Shown here: piece by piece, positions 6,864-13,237 of the stretch
Layout: every line of letters starts with the position of its first letter
How positions within the stretch are numbered: the first letter of the stretch is position 1
DNA from: Coriobacteriia bacterium
Lineage (GTDB): Bacteria; Actinomycetota; Coriobacteriia; WRKU01
Direction: 5' to 3'
Length of the DNA stretch: 15,583 bases
Assembly: GCA_009784095.1 (NCBI GenBank)
Contig: WRDL01000022.1
Coordinates: forward strand, 1 to 15,583
Notes under the pieces: generated by a model
Seen by the model: only the letters and a program-made list of their open reading frames with translations
The model's database searches: none
What the model was told of the DNA's origin: nothing
Position numbers and translations under genes: made by a program

Positions 6864-7373
6864 TTATTTCTTCGTCAGCGAGTTGCCGGCATCTTCCCAG
6901 GCGATCGCACCGCCCAGAAATCGACAGACTCGGGTATATCCGGCATCAGCGGCATAGATCGCCGCACGATGACTGCCCGCGAGCGCGGTGTAATCGTCAT
7001 AGACCACGACGATACTCTCCGGATTCTGCGGCAAGAGGGCGAGGAACGCCTCGATCTGCTCGGTCGTAGACTCCTCATCGCGATCGATCTCGGCGTTGAC
7101 CGCTCCGGGAAGGTGACCTTTGAGGTAATCGCTTTCGGGACGAATGTCGATCACCGTCATGATCTCGCCCAGATCGACCCAGTCCTTCACCTCTTGGGCA
7201 TCGACTATCGAGTAGCGATTCTGGAAGAAGTCGACCGCGGCCTGCTTGGCGGCCTTCTCGATCTCGTGCTCATTACCATCCGGTGCGGTACCGACCTTCT
7301 CACCACAGCCGACAAGAACAAATGCTAACAGGCAGGTCAAAGCTATAATGAGCGCAACTCGAACAGTTCTCAT
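6864..7373 (-). CDS. Rhodanese-like lipoprotein lacking the catalytic cysteine, 169 aa
   Basis: An exported lipoprotein with one rhodanese domain. Residues 5-21 are hydrophobic and lead into a lipobox, LVGC, so C23 would be lipidated. The rhodanese fold is shown by VIDIRPESDYLKGHLPGAVN (74-93) and by FLGGAIAWEDAG (152-163) at the end. In active rhodaneses the loop reads YCxxGxR. Here it is VYDDYTALAGSHRAA (124-138), with D126 in place of the cysteine. The only cysteine after C23 is C150, outside the loop. It is therefore probably not a sulfurtransferase but a binding or structural rhodanese domain. Asp at this place is known from the non-catalytic halves of tandem rhodaneses. AAGGAG (7384-7379) lies 5 bases before the ATG. 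First gene of a three-gene operon. Confidence 0.85.
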   Translation of the reverse strand: MRTVRVALIIALTCLLAFVLVGCGEKVGTAPDGNEHEIEKAAKQAAVDFFQNRYSIVDAQEVKDWVDLGEIMTVIDIRPESDYLKGHLPGAVNAEIDRDEESTTEQIEAFLALLPQNPESIVVVYDDYTALAGSHRAAIYAADAGYTRVCRFLGGAIAWEDAGNSLTKK

Positions 7374-7490
7374 CGTAACTCCTTAATCACATCGCTCTCA
7401 CCATGATCGCTCGCATCGTTTGAGAGCTTTTGTAGCGCGATCGCTCCTGCAGGACGCGACCGTTACTCGCTATTGAAAACAGTACCCAAA

Positions 7491-7552
7491 GTGTATCACA
7501 AGCACACTGAGCAAGCGCGCTGGTTGTAGGTAGTGCATCCGACTTGATACAC
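7491..7552. promoter_or_regulatory. Inverted repeat GTGTATCA / TGATACAC in a divergent intergenic region
   Basis: GTGTATCA (7491-7498) and its exact complement TGATACAC (7545-7552) lie 46 bases apart between the divergent rhodanese and transglutaminase-like genes. The right copy contains the candidate -10 box of the plus-strand gene. It could be a pair of operator half-sites or matching -10 regions; neither is proven. Confidence 0.3.
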
Positions 7553-7553
7553 T
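7524..7553 (+). promoter_or_regulatory. Possible promoter of the transglutaminase-like gene
   Basis: TTGTAG (7524-7529) and TACACT (7548-7553) are separated by 18 bases. A transcript from about 7560 would leave a leader of roughly 29 bases before ATG 7589. The upstream TTG start at 7544 would lie inside the -10 region, which supports the later start. Confidence 0.4.
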
Positions 7554-7588
7554 ACGTTCATGCGAATCAACAGAAGCGAAAAGACAGC

Positions 7589-8881
7589 ATGACCGACGAT
7601 GTGAACAACGACGAATATCAGCTTACGTGGTCGATGACGCCTGACGATCAGCGACCGACCCAGTATGGGGAGTCGTACTCCATCCCGTCACCAGCACAGA
7701 CCGATGGAGTACCTGATACGATGCCCGACGGCTCCTCGCCGCCGCGACGACGTAAGGCGTGGCAATGGTTGGCGATCGCCGCACTGCTCGCCGCGCTGCT
7801 CGGCTGCGCAGGTTGCGCGCTCGTCGCGTACTTGACCGCTCGATCCAGACCGGATGTTGTGGTCGAAGAGTCGGTCGAGCAGGAGCCGAAATATGAAGTG
7901 GAGCCGATTCCTGAGGCTCTCCTGAACAGCAGGATCGTCAAGGTCGAAGGACCCGAGTTCACTCCGGCGACCGTCACCTTCTCTTTCAACGGGATAGAGC
8001 ACTCGATCACGGCGCAGGTCGAGAACGGGGTCTATTACGGCGCGATCAATATCGAACGTATGATGTATACCGATCATACGACGACCGATGAGCTCATCAT
8101 CCGCGAATACTACTGGTGGCTGACGATGGATGCCGCGATGGAAGAGGCGGTCGAGTCGGTCGCGGCGCAACTCAGAGCGATCCGAGACGAGCAGGGACTC
8201 GATGTCGCCTCCTATGCCGAACTCTTCGTCAAATACGTCCAGTCATTCCCGTACGATCAGGCACGTGCCGACGCGGTGTTGGCTGATGAGGAGCCGGGCG
8301 AAGGTGACCCGCGCATGCCGGTGCAGACGCTGGTCGACGGCACCGGGGACTGCGACGAACTATCGATGCTCGCCGCCGCGATCCTGATCCATGAAGACTA
8401 CGGAGCCGCTTATTTCCTGTTCGAAGAAGAACTGCATTTGGCGTTGGGGATCAAAAGCGAGGGACCGGGCTTTTACCGAAGTTATTTCGAGTACGTGGAG
8501 ATGACCAACCCCGCCTATATCTCGGAGGTCCCCTCAGAGATAGGCGATGACATCGCGTTGAGCTCGACACCGATGATCCTACATATTGAGAACGGGCATC
8601 TGCGCTATCCGCAAAGCGCGGTCGATGAGGTCGCCTACATCATCCGCGCGCGCGACACCGCGCTCGAAGCGGCAGAGAACAAGCGCTACTTCATCGAGAA
8701 CACTCCGTTGACCCAAGAGGAGTTCGATTATCATGTCGCACTCTACGACGTGTGTTTCGTGGCACTCAACTCCTTTCACAGCGTCGTCGACGAAGCGGGC
8801 GAGCCGATCGCCGATTCCCCGTTCATGGATCGAGCCATCGCACTGCAGTGGCTCGCGTCGAATTATTGGTGGGGTCCCTAG
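7589..8881 (+). CDS. Membrane-anchored transglutaminase-like (papain-fold) protein, 430 aa
   Basis: Residues 1-54 are polar, acidic and proline-rich, probably disordered and cytoplasmic. RRRK (52-55) precedes one membrane helix (about 58-82), so the rest should face outside. The outer part holds a transglutaminase-like core. PVQTLVDGTGDCDELSMLAA carries the likely nucleophile C255, LHLALG carries H283, and EYVEMT carries E304, together a plausible Cys-His-acid triad in the right order and spacing. An SFPYD motif before it is also typical of this superfamily. Possible activities are peptidase, amidase or cross-linking. The substrate is unknown, though cell-wall peptide or surface protein is a reasonable guess from its location. 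ATG 7589 is chosen over TTG 7544 (15 residues longer) because of the promoter position; the ribosome site is weak. A divergent operon lies upstream. Confidence 0.8.
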   Translation: MTDDVNNDEYQLTWSMTPDDQRPTQYGESYSIPSPAQTDGVPDTMPDGSSPPRRRKAWQWLAIAALLAALLGCAGCALVAYLTARSRPDVVVEESVEQEPKYEVEPIPEALLNSRIVKVEGPEFTPATVTFSFNGIEHSITAQVENGVYYGAINIERMMYTDHTTTDELIIREYYWWLTMDAAMEEAVESVAAQLRAIRDEQGLDVASYAELFVKYVQSFPYDQARADAVLADEEPGEGDPRMPVQTLVDGTGDCDELSMLAAAILIHEDYGAAYFLFEEELHLALGIKSEGPGFYRSYFEYVEMTNPAYISEVPSEIGDDIALSSTPMILHIENGHLRYPQSAVDEVAYIIRARDTALEAAENKRYFIENTPLTQEEFDYHVALYDVCFVALNSFHSVVDEAGEPIADSPFMDRAIALQWLASNYWWGP

Positions 8882-8907
8882 CTCCACCTGCACCGTTCCC
8901 CAAGGGT

Positions 8908-8933
8908 GATCTGCGTGGGTCCCTCACGTGATC
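8908..8933 (+). terminator. Hairpin after the transglutaminase-like gene, possible terminator
   Basis: GATC-T-GCGTGGG (8908-8919) pairs with CTCACGTGATC (8923-8933) around loop TCC, with one bulged T and two G-T pairs. It lies 27 bases after the stop codon. There is no T tract behind it, so it may stabilise the transcript 3' end rather than terminate alone. Confidence 0.35.
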
Positions 8934-9062
8934 GGCGCTCCAACTCGCCGAAATTCACATTCTCCCGTATTGAGATGTGTAGAGTTTCAGTGAACAAGAC
9001 GCATACACCTGTCTCGGGACGTACACTTACTACTGTCATATTTTCACAAAGGGGGACTACTT

Positions 9063-9797
9063 ATGAGTAAATCGGACCCAAGACGAGTACTACTCGTCGA
9101 GGACGAAAAGGCGATCCGCGATGCGGTAGCCGCCTATCTTGAGCGTGACGGATTCTGGGTCACACCGGCTGCCGACGGAGCTGCCGCGCTGAATGCATTT
9201 CACAATGACCCGCCATTCGACCTTATCATCCTCGACCTGATGCTTCCAAAGATCCCGGGCGAGGTCGTCTGCAAAGAGATCCGCAACGTCAGTGATATTC
9301 CTATCATCATGCTGACCGCAAAAGGCGAGATCGACAATCGTATTGCCGGCCTCGAGCTCGGCGCCGATGACTATCTCGTCAAACCGTTCTCACCGCGCGA
9401 GTTGATCGCCCGCGTCCGTGCGCTCCTGCGTCGCGTCCACAGCACCGACGATCCGCAACGTGACAAATTGGTCTACGACGGACTCGAGCTCGATATTTCA
9501 GCGCACCGTGCGCTGCTCGATGAGAAGGATCTCGACCTGACCGCCTCCGAGTTCAAGCTTTTGACGACTCTGGCGCGCTATCCCGGTCGTGTCTATACCC
9601 GTATGGAGTTGGTCGAGAAGGTGCTCGGCTATGATTTCGATGGCTACGAGCGTACCGTTGACAGCCATGTCAAGAATCTGCGCGCGAAGCTCAACGATGA
9701 TCCCCGCGATCCGCGGTTCATCCATACGGTCCACGGCGTCGGATATCGTTTCGAGCCCCGCCAAATCGAGAGCGCACCTAAGAAGACCAAGAAATAA
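9063..9797 (+). CDS. OmpR/PhoB-family response regulator, 244 aa
   Basis: A cytoplasmic transcription factor switched by phosphorylation. The N-terminal receiver domain (about 8-122) starts with VLLVEDE. It has the phosphate acceptor D58 in LIILDLMLP, the switch threonine T85 in IIMLTAKG and the conserved K107 in LVKPF. The C-terminal winged-helix domain (about 135-232) shows LTASEFKLLTTLARYPGRVY, VDSHVKNLRAKL and IHTVHGVGYRF, the classical OmpR-type DNA-binding pattern. Length is normal. The strong ribosome site AAGGGGGA sits 9 bases before ATG 9063. Its kinase partner begins three bases after its stop, so the two form a cognate pair in one transcript. The target genes and the signal are unknown. 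The basic tail PKKTKK is unremarkable. Confidence 0.95.
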   Translation: MSKSDPRRVLLVEDEKAIRDAVAAYLERDGFWVTPAADGAAALNAFHNDPPFDLIILDLMLPKIPGEVVCKEIRNVSDIPIIMLTAKGEIDNRIAGLELGADDYLVKPFSPRELIARVRALLRRVHSTDDPQRDKLVYDGLELDISAHRALLDEKDLDLTASEFKLLTTLARYPGRVYTRMELVEKVLGYDFDGYERTVDSHVKNLRAKLNDDPRDPRFIHTVHGVGYRFEPRQIESAPKKTKK

Positions 9798-9800
9798 GCC

Positions 9801-11231
9801 ATGTCCCAGCGGCGCGGACGGTTTACTTCACAACTTTCGACAGCATTCGCTATCGTTGCGTTACTGACCGCCCTTATGGCGGTCATATCGTCTTATTTCG
9901 CGTGGAACTACCAATTCAACCAGTACGTGCGCCAGAACCTACGCGATATCGCCGCGGTCGTTGCGACCGCCGCGACCAACGCATACCAGCAGTACGGTGG
10001 CTGGAACTTCTCGTACTATAACGTGATCCCGCAGGTCACCATGTCCAACGAGATCCGTGTGCAGATCATCTCGAACGATGGACGGATCATCTACGACGAC
10101 ATGGCGCTGCGTCGTCACATGCAAGAGGTCATCGCGGGAAGCGACCGCATGCAGTTCACCCAAGAAGCGGCCGATGACCCTGCGTTGGGCATCTATGATC
10201 TGGTGAATCCTCCCAGCGGTACCGCCGAGCAGGCTCCGGTCATCTACAACGGCGAGGTCGTCGGTACGGTGAGCGTCTACGCACTGAGTCCCTCGGGATT
10301 TTTGACCCAACGCGATATCGCTCTGCGCTCCGCTTCGATGTGGACGCTGGTCGCCTCGGCGATCGCCGCGACGGTGTTCGCCACTTTGGCGGGATATTAT
10401 TACGCACAACGGCTTGTACGCCCTATACATAAAGTGACCGATGCGGCACTCGCGCTGCGCGATGGCGAGCAGTTCGCGCGCACCGGGCTGACCGGCGACG
10501 ATGAGATCTCGCAGCTCGGAGAGATATTCGATACGATGGCCGACTCGATCGCGGCAGACCGCGAGCTGGAGCGACGTCTTACCAGTGACGTGGCGCATGA
10601 GTTGCGCACCCCGCTGATGGGCATCCAGGCCACCGTCGAGTGTATCCAAGACGGTATCTATGAGGCCGATGTCGAGAACCTCGACACCATTCAGAGCGAG
10701 GTCCGTCGGCTCACCCGCCTGACCAACGTGATCCTCGAACTCTCACGTCTTGAGACCGGCGCGCTCCCGTTCAATATGGAGCTCATCGATATCGCGCTGC
10801 CGCTCAGCTACGCGCTCGACGCACACTGGGGGCTGTTCGAGTCGCTCGATCTCACGCTGGAGTCCTACATCCGCGAGGAGCTCTATGTCATCGGTGACAA
10901 CGAGCGCCTTCAACAAGCGCTCGGCAATATCTTGGGCAACGCCGCGCGTTATACGCCCGAAGGTGGCACCGTGATCGTAGGCAGCTACAAGCAGGACGAG
11001 TTCGCGGTCGTCGAGATCATCGACACCGGTATCGGCATGAACGAGGAGAATCTCAACAATCTCTATAAACGCTTTTGGCGTGCTGACAGCGCGCGTGCGC
11101 GCTCGACCGGCGGCATCGGAATAGGGCTTTCCATCACCAAAGAGATCATCGAACGCCACAAAGGACGCATCGAGGTCGAGAGTCAAGAAAACGTTGGCAC
11201 AACGTTTAGAATTTTTGTGCCACTCGCGTAG
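9801..11231 (+). CDS. Sensor histidine kinase (HAMP, HisKA, HATPase), 476 aa
   Basis: Membrane kinase that phosphorylates the response regulator encoded just before it. Order of parts: membrane helix 1 (about 13-34); an outer sensor domain of some 140 residues with no motif I recognise; membrane helix 2 (180-201); HAMP linker (202-254); and the dimer and phosphate domain with H266 in SDVAHELRTPLMG. The ATP-binding domain follows, with N380 in GNILGNAARYTPEGG, D408 in DTGIGM and the glycine box GGIGIGLSI from 437. All key residues are present, so it should be active. The start at 9801 has only a poor ribosome site, and translation probably follows that of the regulator gene. Only 48 bases separate its stop from purC, with no terminator between them, so read-through into purC is possible. 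Confidence 0.95.
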   Translation: MSQRRGRFTSQLSTAFAIVALLTALMAVISSYFAWNYQFNQYVRQNLRDIAAVVATAATNAYQQYGGWNFSYYNVIPQVTMSNEIRVQIISNDGRIIYDDMALRRHMQEVIAGSDRMQFTQEAADDPALGIYDLVNPPSGTAEQAPVIYNGEVVGTVSVYALSPSGFLTQRDIALRSASMWTLVASAIAATVFATLAGYYYAQRLVRPIHKVTDAALALRDGEQFARTGLTGDDEISQLGEIFDTMADSIAADRELERRLTSDVAHELRTPLMGIQATVECIQDGIYEADVENLDTIQSEVRRLTRLTNVILELSRLETGALPFNMELIDIALPLSYALDAHWGLFESLDLTLESYIREELYVIGDNERLQQALGNILGNAARYTPEGGTVIVGSYKQDEFAVVEIIDTGIGMNEENLNNLYKRFWRADSARARSTGGIGIGLSITKEIIERHKGRIEVESQENVGTTFRIFVPLA

Positions 11232-11279
11232 CGTTTCAGCTACGATAGATACGTGACAGCAAAAGGAGAGGGAAAACGC

Positions 11280-12158
11280 ATGATCGCGCCAGATTCGCGT
11301 GGAAAAGTCCGTGATATTTATGACCTCGGAGACCGGCTTTTGCTGGTCGCGACCGATAGGCTGAGCGCGTTCGACCACGTGCTTGCCGAGCCGATCCCCT
11401 ATAAGGGTGAGGTGCTCACCAAACTCAGTCTGTTCTGGTTCGATATGATGGGCGATGTGGTCGACAATCACCTGATATCGACCGACGTCGCCGACCTGCC
11501 CGAGCAATTCAAGCCTTACGAGGACTATCTGCGCGGTCGGTTCATGCTGGTCAAGAAGGCCGCGCCCTATCCAGTCGAGTGTATCGTAAGGGGATATTTG
11601 ACCGGCTCCGGAATCAAGGAATATGATCGCGACGGAACGGTCTGCGGTCTTGAACTGCCCGAAGGTCTGGTCGAAGCGAGCAAGCTCGAACCGGCGCTTT
11701 TCACCCCTTCCTCGAAAGCCGAGGTCGGCGACCACGACGAGAACATCAGTTACGAGCGAATGGTCGAGATCGTCGGAGAAGATGATGCGGCCGCGCTCAA
11801 GCAGGCTTCGCTCGATATATACGAGACCGCGCGTGAGTATGCGGCGTCACGTGGCATCATCATCGCAGATACCAAATTCGAGTTCGGCGAACATGACGGA
11901 AACCTCATCTTGATCGATGAGGTCCTGACCCCCGATTCGTCACGATTCTGGCCGGCAGATCGATACGTCGAAGGCGAGATACAACCCAGCTTCGACAAGC
12001 AGATCGTGCGCAACTGGCTCGAGGCCAGCGGATGGGACAAGGATTCGGATCCTCCTGCACTTCCCGACGAGATCGTGGATCTGACGTCGGCGACCTACAT
12101 CGAAGCGTACGAGAAGATCACCGGTCTTCCTTTCGAAGCGGAGAGCATATACGAATGA
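11280..12158 (+). CDS. purC: Phosphoribosylaminoimidazole-succinocarboxamide synthase (SAICAR synthase), 292 aa
   Basis: Joins aspartate to CAIR using ATP to form SAICAR, a mid-pathway step of purine synthesis in the cytosol. Family landmarks are clear: RGKVRDIYD (7-15) and VATDRLSAFD early on; VECIVRGYLTGSGIKEY (from 99) and SSKAEVGDHDENISYE in the middle; IIADTKFEFG and LIDEVLTPDSSRFWPAD later. It belongs to the longer type of about 290-300 residues. The frame opens at GTG 11253, but ATG 11280 is preferred because AAGGAG (11263-11268) precedes it and the alignment begins right after it. Its TGA stop overlaps the ATG of the next gene (ATGA), so translation is likely coupled. TACGAT (11241-11246) might be a -10 box, without a convincing -35. 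Confidence 0.96.
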   Translation: MIAPDSRGKVRDIYDLGDRLLLVATDRLSAFDHVLAEPIPYKGEVLTKLSLFWFDMMGDVVDNHLISTDVADLPEQFKPYEDYLRGRFMLVKKAAPYPVECIVRGYLTGSGIKEYDRDGTVCGLELPEGLVEASKLEPALFTPSSKAEVGDHDENISYERMVEIVGEDDAAALKQASLDIYETAREYAASRGIIIADTKFEFGEHDGNLILIDEVLTPDSSRFWPADRYVEGEIQPSFDKQIVRNWLEASGWDKDSDPPALPDEIVDLTSATYIEAYEKITGLPFEAESIYE

Positions 12159-12679
12159 GCAGAAGAAGTCCGCTGAACAAACGATATCAAAAGGATACGA
12201 CCCCTAAAGGGGCAAGCAAGAGATCTGCGGCGAGTGCCAAACCGGTCCGCAAGAAAGGAACGCAGACCACCGCAAAAGCCACCGAAGTAAAAAAGGCAGC
12301 AGGTCCTTTCCCGGATTGGGAGGACTACAAGACGCTGCGCAAGCAATGGTGGATCGTTCTGGGCGTCTCGGCGGCAGTGTTGACACTGGCGTTGATCTTG
12401 AACGTGGCAGAAGTCCAGGAGCTGATCGGACTCGATGAGACGACCCAATACTTCATCCGCTCGGCGATGACGTGGGCGGCGGTCGGGCTGGTCGCCTATT
12501 CGTGGTATCTCGACCTGAGCCAGCTGCGTCCGATGATGAAAGCCCATCAGGCTGGAAAGACCTGGGAAGAATATCGGGCATCGATTCCTGAGAAAAAACG
12601 CCTATTCGGCGCTGATAAGAGCAGCGACCGAAGTACCGATAGCGAGACGACCGATCCTGACGAGATTTCCGCGGAGTAG
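12155..12679 (+). CDS. Small membrane protein of unknown function inside the purine operon, 174 aa
   Basis: No family recognised. The ATG at 12155 overlaps the purC stop (ATGA) and has GGAGAG (12140-12145) nine bases before it. The frame is open further upstream inside purC, but that part is shadow. The first 50 residues are very basic and rich in Lys, Arg, Ser, Thr and Ala, probably disordered and cytoplasmic. Two hydrophobic segments follow, WWIVLGVSAAVLTLALIL and FIRSAMTWAAVGLVAYSWYL, which would place both ends inside the cell. The tail is charged and ends in acidic residues with many Ser, Thr and Asp. It is followed after three bases by another membrane protein gene. Its place between purC and purL suggests co-expression with purine synthesis; whether it has a role there is unknown. 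Confidence 0.75.
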   Translation: MSRRSPLNKRYQKDTTPKGASKRSAASAKPVRKKGTQTTAKATEVKKAAGPFPDWEDYKTLRKQWWIVLGVSAAVLTLALILNVAEVQELIGLDETTQYFIRSAMTWAAVGLVAYSWYLDLSQLRPMMKAHQAGKTWEEYRASIPEKKRLFGADKSSDRSTDSETTDPDEISAE

Positions 12680-12682
12680 TCC

Positions 12683-13237
12683 ATGTACACGTTGACCCCC
12701 TTCTTCTATGCGCTCATGGCAGCGTATTTCATGCTTATCGTCGCGGCGGTCTGGGTCGTGTTCGACTCGTATCGAGCGCAGCGCATCGATCAGCTCACCG
12801 CGCTCGAGAAAGCGACCGGAAAGCGTCGCGAGCCGATCGCGTTCTATCGGATTTACTGCGCGATCCTGGTCATCCTCTATCTGCTCAATATCCTTTTCTC
12901 ACTACTACCGATGATCAACGGCAGATTCAGATGGGTCTTCAGCCTCATCTCATTGTTTTGGGCGCTCGCTGGAGTATTCGTCATTTTGATCTACCTGCTG
13001 CGAGTCGTCTATCCAAAAGTGCCCTCAGATTTTGACGAGCTCAGCGACCAGTTGTTTTCGGATATCCCCGCGACGAGGATCGACGATACCGGCGGGAATG
13101 CGCCCGCCACACAAGAAGGTGAAGTGATCAGCGAGGAACTCCCTGTTGAGAACGGACCGCCCCTACAGGATCTGGAGCAAGAAGTGGTAGTAATGGATAC
13201 AGAGACGGAAACGAGAACAGAGGAGTTGCCCACATGA
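12683..13237 (+). CDS. Small membrane protein of unknown function inside the purine operon, 184 aa
   Basis: No family recognised. GCGGAG (12671-12676) precedes ATG 12683 by six bases. Three hydrophobic helices are visible: residues about 6-27, FYRIYCAILVILYLLNILF, and VFSLISLFWALAGVFVILIY. Between the first two lies a basic, cytoplasmic-looking stretch with ATGKRREP. The last 70 residues are soluble, strongly acidic and low in complexity, ending in ETETRTEELPT. Its TGA stop overlaps the purL ATG (ATGA at 13234-13237), which points to translational coupling. With the preceding gene it forms a membrane pair with opposite charge bias: a basic N-terminus in one and an acidic C-terminus in the other. 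They may bind each other, but this is only a guess. Confidence 0.75.
   Translation: MYTLTPFFYALMAAYFMLIVAAVWVVFDSYRAQRIDQLTALEKATGKRREPIAFYRIYCAILVILYLLNILFSLLPMINGRFRWVFSLISLFWALAGVFVILIYLLRVVYPKVPSDFDELSDQLFSDIPATRIDDTGGNAPATQEGEVISEELPVENGPPLQDLEQEVVVMDTETETRTEELPT

Noticed and set aside
6401..7328. Plus-strand frames (222 and 210 aa) over the rhodanese-DUF554 genes
   Set aside because: Very rich in Arg, Asp and His, with no domain, and antisense to two recognisable genes.
10743..11735. 330-aa open frame on the minus strand
   Set aside because: It lies across the well-conserved histidine kinase and purC genes and has no recognisable domain. Long antisense frames are expected in DNA with this codon bias.
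12032..12154. Upstream extension of the first small membrane protein
   Set aside because: It lies within purC in another frame. ATG 12155 overlaps the purC stop and has a proper ribosome site.
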